Counted from the first letter of the stretch, positions 17,627 to 27,017 are shown. The stretch is 64,000 nucleotides of DNA from Tolypothrix brevis GSE-NOS-MK-07-07A (GCA_019358985.1 JAHHIJ010000034.1:19793-83792); one strand, 5' to 3'. Program-made: numbers and translations. The notes: a model not told the origin generated them from the sequence alone.

Positions 17627-19060
17627 ATGAATAAAATTAAAAAGAGTTGGCTAAATTTTGACCCCTTTTCATTGCGAGTGCGTTTAACAATTGGTGTTGC
17701 TGCCGTTTCAGCTTTGGGATTAGGTAGCCTCGCTATGTGGACGAGTTGGAAAATGCAACATATTTTGATTGACAGTCATAAAGAGAATATTGAACAAATT
17801 GCTACACGTTTCCCGCTATATGTGCAATTTGATCGTGAAATAATGCCATCAGAAACAGGGTTGCAAAAAGCAATTAATAAGTTAACTACTACGAATACAT
17901 TATTATGGATAAAAAATCCAGGAAACAAAATAGTGGCAAAATCTACCATTGGGAATTTGCTATCTGATTCTACAGCAACTAAGTTAATATCTTTGGCAGA
18001 TATGCCGACTAAACCCCAAATTTACAAAATTAATCAACGCTACTTTCTTTTATATTGCAATAGATTGCTTGTGGAGGACAAGCTGCTAGGAAATTTGTTC
18101 GTTGTGCAGGATATTACCTACGAACAAAGGATGTTTGAAACAATGCTGAAGAGTTTGACTATTGCCAGCATTTTGACGATTATGATAATCTGTGTAGCGA
18201 TCGCATTTTATATTAAATATTCTTTGCAACCTCTACGTCAGCTTAGTCAAATGACGGAAGTGATTTCTGCTCAAGACTTACCAGAAGCGCATTTATATCT
18301 TGATAATGCACCTAGCGAAGTCAAGGAACTAGCGCAAACATTTAATATGATGTTATCTCGTCTCTCTCAATCTTGGGAACAAGAGCGACAATTCGTTAGT
18401 AATGTTTCTCACGAATTACGTACACCCCTAACTATTGTACATGGTTACTTGCAAAGCGTATTGCGGCGGCAAAATAACTTAACAGAAATTCAACGGGAAG
18501 CTTTAGAAACAGCTGCATCGGAAGCAGAACGCACGATTAGGCTTTTACAGGATTTACTTGACTTAGCACGGGCAGATAGTGGTCATTTACATTTTCGCAT
18601 AGAGCCTTGCGTGGTGAATGACTTGGTTGCAGAAGTTGTGACTATGGCTGAGAAGTATACCCAGCGCCGAATTATAATTGAATCAGAAAATGGCTCAATT
18701 GAGGCAAAGGCAGATTACAACCGCCTCAAACAAGTATTGATTAATTTAGTTGATAATGCTGTTAAGTATTCGCAACCGGATACAACCGTGATTGTGAAGT
18801 TGTATCAACAAGAAGAATCGGCAATTATTCAAATTCGCGACAAAGGTTATGGAATTCCTTTACAACACCAAGCGCGGATTTTTGAGAGATTTTACCGTGT
18901 AGATGAAGCGCGTACAAGTTCTACCGGGGGTTGTGGTTTGGGGTTGTCGATTGTGAAGACACTTGTCGAGGGGATGGATGGAAATGTAACAGTGCGATCG
19001 CGTTTAAGTGAAGGAAGTGTGTTTACAATCACTTTGCCGGCTTATCGATTACCAGATTGA
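17627..19060 (+). CDS. Sensor histidine kinase (HAMP, HisKA, HATPase)
   Basis: A membrane sensor kinase of about 477 residues. One transmembrane helix near the start (about 18-40), a periplasmic sensor of about 130 residues, a second helix (about 185-207), HAMP, HisKA with SHELRTPLTIVHGYL (phospho-acceptor His near 262), then HATPase with NLVDNAVKYS (N-box), DKGYGIP (G1) and GCGLGLSIVK (G2). GGGGAGG at 17614-17620 touches the ATG at 17621, so ATG 17627 is the better start. No response regulator lies beside it, so it is an orphan in this window. A fragment of a close relative lies at 2622-2740. Confidence 0.93.
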   Translation: MNKIKKSWLNFDPFSLRVRLTIGVAAVSALGLGSLAMWTSWKMQHILIDSHKENIEQIATRFPLYVQFDREIMPSETGLQKAINKLTTTNTLLWIKNPGNKIVAKSTIGNLLSDSTATKLISLADMPTKPQIYKINQRYFLLYCNRLLVEDKLLGNLFVVQDITYEQRMFETMLKSLTIASILTIMIICVAIAFYIKYSLQPLRQLSQMTEVISAQDLPEAHLYLDNAPSEVKELAQTFNMMLSRLSQSWEQERQFVSNVSHELRTPLTIVHGYLQSVLRRQNNLTEIQREALETAASEAERTIRLLQDLLDLARADSGHLHFRIEPCVVNDLVAEVVTMAEKYTQRRIIIESENGSIEAKADYNRLKQVLINLVDNAVKYSQPDTTVIVKLYQQEESAIIQIRDKGYGIPLQHQARIFERFYRVDEARTSSTGGCGLGLSIVKTLVEGMDGNVTVRSRLSEGSVFTITLPAYRLPD

Positions 19061-19091
19061 GGATGGGGGATGGGATAAAAATATAGATCGC

Positions 19092-19156
19092 AAAGACGCG
19101 ATAAATCGCCGTCTTTACAATAATCAGTTGTAGAGAGCGCGATTTATCGCGTCTCT
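19092..19156. repeat. Two GTAGAGACG-like palindromes after the kinase
   Basis: AAAGACGCGATAAATCGCCG with its inverse arm (19092-19117) and AGAGAGCGCGATTTATCGCG with its inverse arm (19132-19156). They may end the kinase transcript. The 19061-19395 gap holds nothing else I can support. Confidence 0.6.
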
Positions 19157-19395
19157 TGCCTTAGCCAAACCGTGTTGAGAGGCAAATATCTCTTATATTA
19201 TCCGGAACGGCATCATTTGAGTTGGTAGTTAAAGTTGTGCCTACAAGAGAGATATATTCAGCGCTATCCCTGATAAAAACTCAGTCAAGACAAATAACTG
19301 CATAAGCTAATAAACCAGAACCTATTTACTTATAACAAAAGGTTCAAACCCAAAAAGAAAAGGTAACCTAATCATAAATCATCAGGAGATCAATC

Positions 19396-19683
19396 ATGAC
19401 AAGCTTTACTCAAATTCAATCACAAAACGATTTACTATACCCAATCCGTCAGTGGATGGAATCGAGAACAATTAATAATTCTAAACTTGCCCATTTCTTG
19501 TGTCAACTTATTCCTGCTCAATGTCCTTTTGAAAGAGATATCAAACTATTTGGACGCAAATTATTTCACATTCCTCCAATGTGTAAGTTAAATCCTCTTT
19601 ACGAGCAAGTAGTTGGTCTGCGTTTCAAAGCTTTGTGTTATCTAGCTGATGAATGTGGTGAAGATGTGACCGCTTATTGCTAA
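19396..19683 (+). CDS. Mo-dependent nitrogenase C-terminal-domain family protein
   Basis: A 95-residue soluble protein matching the small cyanobacterial family named after the C-terminal region of Mo-nitrogenase-associated proteins. Typical blocks are LAHFLCQLIPAQCPFERDI, FHIPPMCKLNPLYEQ and VVGLRFKALCYLADECGED. It is a stand-alone domain, not a nitrogenase subunit, and its function is unknown. AGGAGA lies about 7 bases before the ATG. It has no operon partner; repeats follow it. Confidence 0.8.
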   Translation: MTSFTQIQSQNDLLYPIRQWMESRTINNSKLAHFLCQLIPAQCPFERDIKLFGRKLFHIPPMCKLNPLYEQVVGLRFKALCYLADECGEDVTAYC

Positions 19684-19878
19684 AAGTTGATGTTTTTTTT
19701 GATGCAAAAGCGAAAAGTCTATATTTAGTCAACCCTTCAGCCTCAATAAATCATTAGTTATACTTTGTGCAAACCTGTAAATAATTCAGGCAGCCTACGC
19801 AGATATCTTTTCAATCTAACCACCTGAATTTTAAGCCTTTTGGCATATACTTCATAACGAAATCCCATCGGAGCATTA

Positions 19879-19964
19879 TATCTCCAGAAATGAACTATGC
19901 TTTCTCCATAACCCTTGTAGAGACGTAGCACTGCTACGTCTTTACGTCTTTTCTGGAGATGTCT
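19879..19964. mobile_element. MITE-like element, copy 1 (GGAGATGTCT ends)
   Basis: An 85-bp unit bounded by TATCTCCAGAAA and TTTTCTGGAGATGTCT, inverted relative to each other, with a GTAGAGACGTAGCA palindrome in the middle. It shares ends and core with the copies at 20016, 29145 and 30426. No coding capacity, so any movement would need a transposase supplied from elsewhere. Confidence 0.7.
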
Positions 19965-20015
19965 ATTTAATAATAACGCAATCTGCTGTAACTCTCTCCT
20001 CCTCCTCAACCATTG

Positions 20016-20104
20016 GACATCTCCAGAAATTAATTATGCGTTGCCTGAAACCCTTATAGAGACGTAGCAGTGCTACGTCTCTACATTCATTTTCGGAGAT
20101 GTCT
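20016..20104. mobile_element. MITE-like element, copy 2 (GGAGATGTCT ends)
   Basis: Bounded by GACATCTCC and GGAGATGTC, with the palindrome ATAGAGACGTAGCA...TGCTACGTCTCTA inside. The inverse complement of this unit is about 90% identical to 29145-29234. ATTGG stands next to both ends. The whole 19684-20176 gap is filled by copies 1 and 2 and short AT-rich DNA. Confidence 0.75.
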
Positions 20105-20176
20105 ATTGGAGGGATGAAAAATTGTCTTATAGTTGATAATCTCGGAAGGAACACTTAATACATAAAAATTACGACT

Positions 20177-20434
20177 ATGGCATCCCCAACGCGATTGCAA
20201 GGTACAGAGCTAGTGGATTGTGCTAGAGCGAATGCCAAACAGGGAATTGAAACTGCCGCTTATCAATGTGGCTATGGTGAGGATCTCAACACCTTTGCGC
20301 GTGAATTACGGCAAGCTTGTGAGGAAATGAATTTGCAAGTCAAAGAACTCAATGAACTGATTACCGACCAAGACATGATATTACAAATTGGTAGTGGTGA
20401 AGTGGTTGCCCCAGATACGGCATCAGAACTTTAA
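20177..20434 (+). CDS. Conserved small cyanobacterial protein, unknown
   Basis: An 85-residue soluble acidic protein (MASPTRLQGTELVDCARANA...). The N-terminal half has a helical Gly-Tyr-Gly segment, CGYGEDLNTFARELRQAC; the C-terminal half is acidic. I take it as a conserved cyanobacterial small protein by general appearance but know no function. It converges with the reductase gene at 20501-22048, 66 bases away. Confidence 0.6.
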   Translation: MASPTRLQGTELVDCARANAKQGIETAAYQCGYGEDLNTFARELRQACEEMNLQVKELNELITDQDMILQIGSGEVVAPDTASEL

Positions 20435-20500
20435 TTAGTGATTAGGAGTGAGTTATTGGGGATAAGAGTTAAAGCGATCGCACATTTTTTGCTAGAACTA

Positions 20501-22048
20501 TCAAGATAACTTGGTCAAAAATCCTAAAAGTTTTTTAGTTCTCGGTGTCAGCAGCGTGCGACGATAAGCATCAGCTGCTTTTTTAATGCCTTCGGCTTGG
20601 GTTGGATAAGGATGAATAACGGTGCTTAATTTGCTCAAACCGATTTTATTGACGATCGCTGTAGTTATTTCCGAAATCATCTCACCTGCATGAGCAGCAA
20701 CAATAGTGGCACCAATAATTTCATCTGAACCTTTTTTGTGATGAATTTTTACAAAACCTGACTCCTCACCGTCTGCGATCGCTCGATCTACACTACTCAA
20801 AGGGATATTTATTGTCTCCACATCCCAACCCATTTCCTGCGCTTGTTTTTCATACATTCCCACATGAGCAATTTCGGGGTTAGTATATGTAACCCAAGGC
20901 ATTACCAGACTACTAAGTTTAGAGCGTCCCAAACCAAAAGGCGAAAACAGCGTATTTTTGATGACAATTCGTGCTGCCGCATCTGCCGCATGGGTGAATT
21001 TCCAATTCATGCAGATATCCCCCGCTGCGTAAATATGACGATTCGTCGTCTGAAGATAATCATTCACCTTTACACCGCGACGCTGGTCATATTCTACCCC
21101 AACAGCTTCTAAATTTAGCCCTTCCACATTGGGAGCGCGTCCCGCACCTGCTAAAATTTCATCTACAGTCACAGAATCTCGATGACCTTTACAAGAAAAG
21201 TAAAGCCGCTTTCCATCGCTAACCGTTGCCACTTCTTCTAACTGGCAATTTAAAACTAAGCGAATCCCTTCTTTCTTGAAAACTGTTTGCAGAATCTTTG
21301 CTGCGTCAGCATCCTCTTTATTTAAAATGTGGGAACCGCGATGAAAAAGCGTCACTTCACAACCCAAACGGCGAAAAGCCTGCGCCATTTCGCAACCAAT
21401 TGGACCACCACCAATCACCGCTAAACGTTCCGGTCTTTGGATGAGAGAAAAAACTGTTTCATTAGTCAAATAACCAGCTTCTTCAATGCCAATTATTGAG
21501 GGACGTGTGGCTCTTGCTCCCGTTGCAATTACAGCTTTTTTAAACTTGAGAATTTTGCCATCAACTTCTACAGTATTGTTACTCGCAAATTTACCGCTAC
21601 CCAAGAAGACATCAACTCCCAACTTTTGAAAACGCGCTGCCGAATCGTGATGACTTATACCCGCTCTAATTCGTCGCATCCGTGTCATAACTGCCGGGAA
21701 ATCAATGTCAATATGTTTGGGAATATTAATCCCTAACTCAGCTGCATTCCACATTTCCCCAACTAAGCGCGAAGACCTAATTACACATTTGGATGGTACG
21801 CAACCAACATTTAAGCAATCTCCACCCATGAGATTCTTTTCAATTAATGCGACTTTCAAATTCAAATCTAAACCAGCTGCACCTGCTGCAACAACTAAGC
21901 CAGCTGTGCCAGCACCAATTACTACTAAGTCGTAACAATGGGCAGGTTCAGGATTTACCCAATTTGCTGGATGCACATTGGAAATTAATGTTTGATTATA
22001 CTCATCGATTGGGCGAATTATGACTTGATGAAGTTCTGAATTTGACAT
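20501..22048 (-). CDS. FAD-dependent pyridine nucleotide-disulfide oxidoreductase (MerA/Lpd-like)
   Basis: A 515-residue flavoprotein of the dihydrolipoamide dehydrogenase/mercuric reductase family. It has the FAD motif VVIGAGTAGLVVAAGAAGL, the redox disulfide GGDCLNVGCVPSK, the NAD(P) motif GGGPIGCEMAQAFRRLG, AAGDICMNWKFTHAA and a C-terminal dimer domain with the HPYPTQAEGIKKAAD active-site His. It lacks the N-terminal HMA domain and the C-terminal Cys pair of true mercuric reductase, so mercury reduction is unlikely. Two TVP38/TMEM64 proteins lie directly upstream on the same strand, a pairing seen in other bacteria. Substrate unknown. Confidence 0.9.
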   Translation of the reverse strand: MSNSELHQVIIRPIDEYNQTLISNVHPANWVNPEPAHCYDLVVIGAGTAGLVVAAGAAGLDLNLKVALIEKNLMGGDCLNVGCVPSKCVIRSSRLVGEMWNAAELGINIPKHIDIDFPAVMTRMRRIRAGISHHDSAARFQKLGVDVFLGSGKFASNNTVEVDGKILKFKKAVIATGARATRPSIIGIEEAGYLTNETVFSLIQRPERLAVIGGGPIGCEMAQAFRRLGCEVTLFHRGSHILNKEDADAAKILQTVFKKEGIRLVLNCQLEEVATVSDGKRLYFSCKGHRDSVTVDEILAGAGRAPNVEGLNLEAVGVEYDQRRGVKVNDYLQTTNRHIYAAGDICMNWKFTHAADAAARIVIKNTLFSPFGLGRSKLSSLVMPWVTYTNPEIAHVGMYEKQAQEMGWDVETINIPLSSVDRAIADGEESGFVKIHHKKGSDEIIGATIVAAHAGEMISEITTAIVNKIGLSKLSTVIHPYPTQAEGIKKAADAYRRTLLTPRTKKLLGFLTKLS

Positions 22049-22107
22049 AATTATTTTTTTGAGGATGGAGGGTGTAAATCGTAGTCAGCGCTTCAGCGCT
22101 GTTACAG

Positions 22108-22136
22108 GTAGAGACGTTCCACCGGAACGTCTCTAC
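22108..22136. repeat. GTAGAGACG-family palindrome
   Basis: GTAGAGACGTTCC and GGAACGTCTCTAC around an ACC centre, preceded by AGCGCTTCAGCGCT. It lies in the gap between the reductase gene and the TVP38 gene on the minus strand and could cause partial termination between them. Confidence 0.7.
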
Positions 22137-22262
22137 TACGCTTTGAGGATGAAAAAACGAACCACAGAGAGCGCAGAGAACACAGAGGAAAAAGAAAGAG
22201 TTTGAGAGAGTTTTTGCATAAGTCCTGTTAAATTCTCGTTACTATGGGGGGGAATCCTGCTC

Positions 22263-22913
22263 CTACAAAACCTCTTGTTCTAATGCTTTTTTGGCGATGC
22301 GGGTAACATAAATTGTGACAGCAACTGTGGCAATAAAACCAATGATGCGAATTGACCATTGTGCAGTTGGGTTAATAGGTTGATTTTCTGTGCCGATTCT
22401 GGCAAGACTACCAGCGAGAGAACCAATGTAAACGTACATGATTGTTCCGGGAATCATGCCAAGTGAGCCGATAAAGTAATCTTTTAGAGAAACTCCCGTA
22501 ATGCCAAAAGCGTAGTTTAATAAGTTGAAGGGAAACACAGGAGAAAGTCTTGTTAAAAGCACTATTTTTAATCCTTCTTTGCCGACTGCTCGATCAATAG
22601 CGGCGAATTTCTTGTTACCTTCAATTTTACCGGCAACCCAATTTCTTGCTAAATAACGTCCCACTAAAAAAGCGGCAGTTGCTCCTAGAGTAGCACCGAT
22701 AAAGACGTAGAGCGAACCCCAAACTACACCAAAGACAACGCCAGCGCCTAAAGTTAGAATTGAACCTGGTAAAAAAGCGACAGTAGCAATAATATAAAGT
22801 CCAATAAAAGCAAATGCTCCTACTGAACCAAGGTTATCAATTGACTGCAAAGCATTTATAAAGACGTCTTGAAGATTAAAAGATACCTGAGCTAAGACAA
22901 AGTAGATGTTCAT
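22263..22913 (-). CDS. TVP38/TMEM64 family membrane protein
   Basis: A 216-residue membrane protein of the TVP38/TMEM64 (SNARE-associated, DedA-related) family. Its core has LPGSILTLGAGVVFG and the hallmark LLTRLSPVFPFNLLNYAFGITGV. The family is linked to lipid scrambling or trafficking, and its role in cyanobacteria is open. It is a tandem paralogue of the next protein (22949-23698); the gap is only 35 bases. Start ATG 22913. Confidence 0.92.
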   Translation of the reverse strand: MNIYFVLAQVSFNLQDVFINALQSIDNLGSVGAFAFIGLYIIATVAFLPGSILTLGAGVVFGVVWGSLYVFIGATLGATAAFLVGRYLARNWVAGKIEGNKKFAAIDRAVGKEGLKIVLLTRLSPVFPFNLLNYAFGITGVSLKDYFIGSLGMIPGTIMYVYIGSLAGSLARIGTENQPINPTAQWSIRIIGFIATVAVTIYVTRIAKKALEQEVL

Positions 22914-22948
22914 TACACTTCTTGTTATTTATTTATGTAGTAAACGCT

Positions 22949-23698
22949 TCAGCGCTTCAAATTATCTCTATCATCGCTGATTTCTGCTGTAACCATACTT
23001 TCATTTAAAGCTTTCTGAGCAATTTTTGTCATATATACAGTCACAGCAACGGTGGCAATAAGCCCAATTGCTTGCATTACCCATTGTCCGGTTTGAGTTT
23101 GAAGATTGCTTGGCTGATTAGATATGTTCATGGTTGCCAGGTTGCCTGCAATAGAACCTATATAAACATATATGACAGTAGCAGGAATGATGCCTAGCGA
23201 ACCTAAAAGATAATCTTTAAAAGAAACTTGTGTAACGCCAAAAGCATAATTTAATAAGTTGAATGGAAAGACAGGAGATAGACGAGTCAGCAGTACAATT
23301 TTCCATCCTTCTTTGGCAACGGCTCGATCAATTGCTTTAAATTTCGGATTTTTTTCCATTTTTTGGCAAACCCAATCTCGTGATAGATAGCGTCCAATTA
23401 AAAATGCCAAGCTTGCTCCGACAAGTGCGGCAATTAATACATAAATCGAACCCCAAAATACGCCAAACAGACAACCACCTTTTAGTGTCAGTAGGGAACC
23501 GGGTATAAAGAGTAGTGTCGCTAAGTTATAAATTATCATGAAAGCAATTGGACCGAAGAAGCCAAGACTTTTAACCCACATGATTGAAGTTAGCAAAAGT
23601 CCGTGAATGTTGATGTGTTTGGTGGCTATTATTAGGCAGGGAACCAGACACATTAATAGTAATAGTTTGAGTTTAAATTTCAGTCGGCGCTGATTCAT
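22949..23698 (-). CDS. TVP38/TMEM64 family membrane protein, paralogue
   Basis: A 249-residue paralogue of 22263-22913 with the same LLTRLSPVFPFNLLNYAFGV and IPGSLLTLKGGCLFG cores and a longer hydrophobic N-terminus. The open frame reaches 23797, but its first 33 codons are encoded by the tandem repeat block, so ATG 23698 (MNQRRLKFKLK) is taken as the start. It heads the minus-strand group with its paralogue and the reductase. Confidence 0.9.
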   Translation of the reverse strand: MNQRRLKFKLKLLLLMCLVPCLIIATKHINIHGLLLTSIMWVKSLGFFGPIAFMIIYNLATLLFIPGSLLTLKGGCLFGVFWGSIYVLIAALVGASLAFLIGRYLSRDWVCQKMEKNPKFKAIDRAVAKEGWKIVLLTRLSPVFPFNLLNYAFGVTQVSFKDYLLGSLGIIPATVIYVYIGSIAGNLATMNISNQPSNLQTQTGQWVMQAIGLIATVAVTVYMTKIAQKALNESMVTAEISDDRDNLKR

Positions 23699-23730
23699 TT
23701 TTATAAGTTTTGCTAGGGGTATATATCTTG

Positions 23731-23950
23731 CACCTGAGGGCTGGAAGTCGCGGCTACACAAACAAAACCCTTGATTTTGCTCCCGTTTGTATCGCACCTG
23801 GCGACTGGAAGTCGCAGCTACACAAACAAAACCCGCCTACGCGGGTTTAAAACCCTTGATTTTGTGGAGTATAGCACCTGACGACTAGAAGTCGCAGCTA
23901 CACAAACAAAACCCGCCTACGCGGGTTTAAAACCCTTGATTTTGTGGAGT
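23731..23950. repeat. 80-bp tandem repeat (two and a half copies)
   Basis: Units begin with CACCTG at 23731, 23795 and 23875. The last two are near identical over 76 bases and carry an inner hairpin, ACCCGCCTACGCGGGT; the first lacks that hairpin. An inverted partial copy (TAGCCGCGACTTCTAATCGC) lies at 23979-24005. The whole 23699-24081 gap upstream of the TVP38 group is repeat-derived, so the promoter of that group may lie inside it. Confidence 0.9.
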
Positions 23951-24081
23951 CCACACACCATCCGGACTTAGTTTGTATAGCCGCGACTTCTAATCGCCAG
24001 GGTTGTTTGCTTTGCATTTAATAATTAATCATTTTTAATTGCTATTTCTCACCAAGATATGCTAATTAAATGAGAATTAGC

Positions 24082-24792
24082 TTAAATTTTCCTAAATTTT
24101 TTCTGCCGATACCAGCGAATAAGTTGTTGTGGTGGTACGCCTAGTAAATAAGCAATAATTATAATTTGATTAATTAGGGTGGTTTTCCAAATTCCTTTTT
24201 GTAACCATCGACGTGCTGAGGTAATAACTGGCACCGGGATTATAGTAATGCGTCCGATGCGTTTTAAACGACGCATGATCTCAAAGTCTTCCATAAAGGG
24301 CAATTCCGGGAAATTACCAATTTTGTTAAATGTCTGTTTGGTTAAAAAAATTGCTTGATCTCCATAAGGCATTTGCCAAAAATGCGATCGCATATTCACT
24401 CCCCATTCCACTAACCGGAGACTTGCTACTTGTGCATCGATTCGCAAGGCAAAAGCACCAGCTACTGTGCCAGTTGGTTGTAGCGCTGTGCGAATCATGA
24501 CATCAAATCCGGTGGGCAAACGTGTATCGGCATGAAGAAATAGCAGAATATCCCCTTTTGCAAGTGTTGCACCTTTGTTCATCTGCACTGCGCGACCTGG
24601 GATAGAGGATATAATTGTTACATTTAAACCAGAAGCAATTTTATGAGTGTCATCTTGTGAGCCGCCATCGACAACGATTACTTCTATATTTGTACTTAGT
24701 TTAGTATAAGCGATCGCTTGTCTGATATTTTCCGCTTCATTGAGAACCGGGATGATAATAGAAATTTTGGCAGCGTCGAGATTCTCACTCAT
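24082..24792 (-). CDS. Family 2 glycosyltransferase (TIGR04283-like)
   Basis: A 236-residue GT-A glycosyltransferase with SIIIPVLNEAENI at the start, VIVVDGGSQDDT, FLHADTRLP (metal-binding DxD-like site) and PYGDQAIFL. It matches the compact family labelled arsenosugar biosynthesis glycosyltransferase (TIGR04283); that name comes from genome context elsewhere and no arsenic gene is seen here. ATG 24792 is preferred to TTG 24798. It lies upstream of the TVP38 pair, separated by about 390 bases of repeats. Confidence 0.85.
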   Translation of the reverse strand: MSENLDAAKISIIIPVLNEAENIRQAIAYTKLSTNIEVIVVDGGSQDDTHKIASGLNVTIISSIPGRAVQMNKGATLAKGDILLFLHADTRLPTGFDVMIRTALQPTGTVAGAFALRIDAQVASLRLVEWGVNMRSHFWQMPYGDQAIFLTKQTFNKIGNFPELPFMEDFEIMRRLKRIGRITIIPVPVITSARRWLQKGIWKTTLINQIIIIAYLLGVPPQQLIRWYRQKKFRKI

Positions 24793-25043
24793 AATCAAAG
24801 GAAAACAGATGCCTTGTTTTTACCACAGGGATAGGGTAAAAAAGTTAACGAACACAATATTGTCATAAATCGAAACAACCGCGTATTAATACTGAATAAA
24901 ATAAATTGTTTAGGTTAACTTTATCTTCGTTTTCTGTATTATCGCTCAGGGTATTTTTCCGCAAAAAGGGCATCATTTAGATAGTTTTGTGCAGAAAGTT
25001 GTCACAGACTATACAAACTTTCTTTTAGTATCGCCTTCTTATA

Positions 25044-25217
25044 ATGAATACTTGCCCTTGCTGCTCCCACCGACTTTTGGCTCATATTCGCAAGAATGAA
25101 GTTTACTGGTTTTGCCGAACATGCTGGCAAGAAATGCCATTACTGAGTAGTAAAAAGAGTAGTTCCTATCTAAAATTAGCAGTAAAATCATTTAGAGAGT
25201 TTCCGGAGTTAGTTTAG
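25044..25217 (+). CDS. Zinc-ribbon microprotein
   Basis: A 57-residue protein from ATG 25044 (MNTCPCCSHRLLAHIRKNEV...) with two knuckles, CPCC and CRTC, 18 residues apart, and YWFCRTCWQEMP. Two CxxC pairs indicate a structural zinc site. I recall very similar small proteins in other cyanobacteria, so it is probably real despite its size. It is transcribed toward the 3' end of dnaA. Function unknown. Confidence 0.7.
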   Translation: MNTCPCCSHRLLAHIRKNEVYWFCRTCWQEMPLLSSKKSSSYLKLAVKSFREFPELV

Positions 25218-25247
25218 TGTAATTACTTATAGAAGCTACGCAGATGT

Positions 25248-26624
25248 TTATTTTTGTGACCGACTAGTCATATTAATGCGATCGCTTAATTGACGTAAGG
25301 TTTGTACTATAGTGCGATCGTTTTCTAGTAGCTTGGCTATTTTATCACAACTATAAATCACCGTTGTGTGGTCTTTACCACCAAAAACTTCTCCAATTCT
25401 CGGCAAACTCAAATTTGTGTGTTGTCGCATTAAATACATACCAATTTGACGCGCCCAACTTATTTCTCGTCGTCGCGAGTTGCTTTTTAAATCTTCAATT
25501 GAGATATTCAAAGCATCAGCTACTACCGATAAAATTGCTTCTGGAGTAGCTGGCAACTTTTCAATTTTTGGTTCTAAAAATGATATAATATTTTCTACAG
25601 TCATGGCTAAACCCCAAATAGAAATATACGCCACTGATCGAGTTAAAGCTCCTTCTAACTCGCGAATATTAGAAGTGTAATTTAAAGCGATATATTCAAT
25701 TACATCTGGAGGTAAAATAATATTTTCGTATTCAGCTTTATTTTGTAAAATTGCCATTCTTGTTTCTAAATCTGGCGCTTGAATATCAGCAAGTAACCCC
25801 ATCGAAAAACGAGAACAAAGACGTTCTTGTAAGCGGGAAATTTGCTTGGGGGGACGGTCAGAAGCTATAATAACTTGCTTCCCAGCTTCATATAAAGTAT
25901 TAAAAGTGTGAAAAAATTCTTCTTGGGTAGATTCCTTACCCCCAATAAACTGAATATCGTCTACTAACAGTACATTAGCCGCTCGGTAATGCTCTCTAAA
26001 ACCTTGTATGTTATCATTACGAATAGCAGTAATTAAATCATTAGTAAACTGCTCGGTAGAAACATAAAATATTTTAGAATCAGAATAATTTTTTCGACGA
26101 TAGTGTCCAATAGCCTGCATTAAATGAGTTTTACCCAATCCGACACCACCGCATAAAAATAAAGGATTAAACTCTCTTCCCGGAGATTCAGCAACGGCTA
26201 ATGCAGCAGCGTGAGCCATCCGGTTATTTGCCCCGACGACAAACCGTGAAAATACATATTTATAATTTAATTCGCTAGTTATTATTCTGCTTTTAGAAGC
26301 ATTCTCTAAAATATGATTTTGAATAGAAACTGTCTGAGAAAGTTCTCCTTCATTTAAAAAATAAACTTCATCACCTTGAATAACGGTAAGATAAATTTGT
26401 ACAGGATGACCAACAATGTCTTGTACTACACGAGCTATTGTATTTATGTAATACTTTTGTAACCAATTACGCGCAAACGGGTTAGGAGTAAGTATCACCA
26501 AGCAATTATTTTCTAATCGCTCTGCACTAGCAGTTTTAATCCAAGTTTCAAAGGTGGGACGGGATAATTCTAGCTGTAAGCGCTCCAATACCTGAATCCA
26601 CAGAGTTTTTATGGGAATTTCCAT
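25248..26624 (-). CDS. dnaA: Chromosomal replication initiator DnaA
   Basis: DnaA opens the chromosomal origin. All domains are present in 458 residues: domain I (1-90, TLWIQVLERLQLELSRPTF), a short linker, AAA+ domain III with Walker A GGVGLGKTH and Walker B LLVDDIQFIGG, and domain IV with the DNA-binding signature GGKDHTTVIYSCDKI. Start ATG 26624. I looked for DnaA boxes on both sides (24793-25043 and 26625-27017) and found no convincing cluster, so oriC does not appear to be beside the gene. Confidence 0.97.
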   Translation of the reverse strand: MEIPIKTLWIQVLERLQLELSRPTFETWIKTASAERLENNCLVILTPNPFARNWLQKYYINTIARVVQDIVGHPVQIYLTVIQGDEVYFLNEGELSQTVSIQNHILENASKSRIITSELNYKYVFSRFVVGANNRMAHAAALAVAESPGREFNPLFLCGGVGLGKTHLMQAIGHYRRKNYSDSKIFYVSTEQFTNDLITAIRNDNIQGFREHYRAANVLLVDDIQFIGGKESTQEEFFHTFNTLYEAGKQVIIASDRPPKQISRLQERLCSRFSMGLLADIQAPDLETRMAILQNKAEYENIILPPDVIEYIALNYTSNIRELEGALTRSVAYISIWGLAMTVENIISFLEPKIEKLPATPEAILSVVADALNISIEDLKSNSRRREISWARQIGMYLMRQHTNLSLPRIGEVFGGKDHTTVIYSCDKIAKLLENDRTIVQTLRQLSDRINMTSRSQK

Positions 26625-27017
26625 TTATGTACCACCTTTGCTGCTAATCGTCAAACAATTTTGGATTTTGCGTTCGCGTAGCGTGTCGGAGACAAAAGTT
26701 TGAGGGTTGGGTTGATTAGTTCAAAGCTTTTCAAGACGAATTTTGGACTGTCCCCACGGATTAACCGTTCGTTTCTTGGAAAATGGAATTGTCGATTTTG
26801 GATTTACTCCATAGTTAAAACGTCGTGCAGTACCAAAAAATATAATTCTTAAATCTCAAATCTCAAATCCCTCAGTCAAAATAGAAGATATAAGCAAGCA
26901 CCCATTTAGCGTTCAAATGCTCTAGACCTGGAACAAGCTTTTAAGTTGTAACTATTCTTGTTCCCAGTAGGCAAGATCCTACCACTCACTGACTCACAAA
27001 GGAGTTGCACGCAACAC
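26625..27017. other. Intergenic region between dnaA and htrA
   Basis: About 390 bases between divergent dnaA and htrA. It must hold both promoters, but I cannot assign boxes with confidence. A short common cyanobacterial repeat, GCGTTCGCGTAGCGTGTCGG, lies at 26672-26691. No coding frame or DnaA-box cluster is seen. Confidence 0.6.

Noticed and set aside
19396..19683. Part of a nitrogenase gene
   Set aside because: It is a complete 95-residue protein of a separate small family; no nif gene is nearby.
20501..22048. True mercuric reductase
   Set aside because: No HMA domain, no C-terminal Cys pair and no mer genes nearby.
23731..24005. CRISPR array
   Set aside because: The direct repeats are about 80 bp long, adjacent and without unique spacers. 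No other array was found, and no cas gene.
24793..27017. oriC beside dnaA
   Set aside because: No cluster of TTATCCACA-like boxes on either side; cyanobacterial dnaA is often not at the origin.
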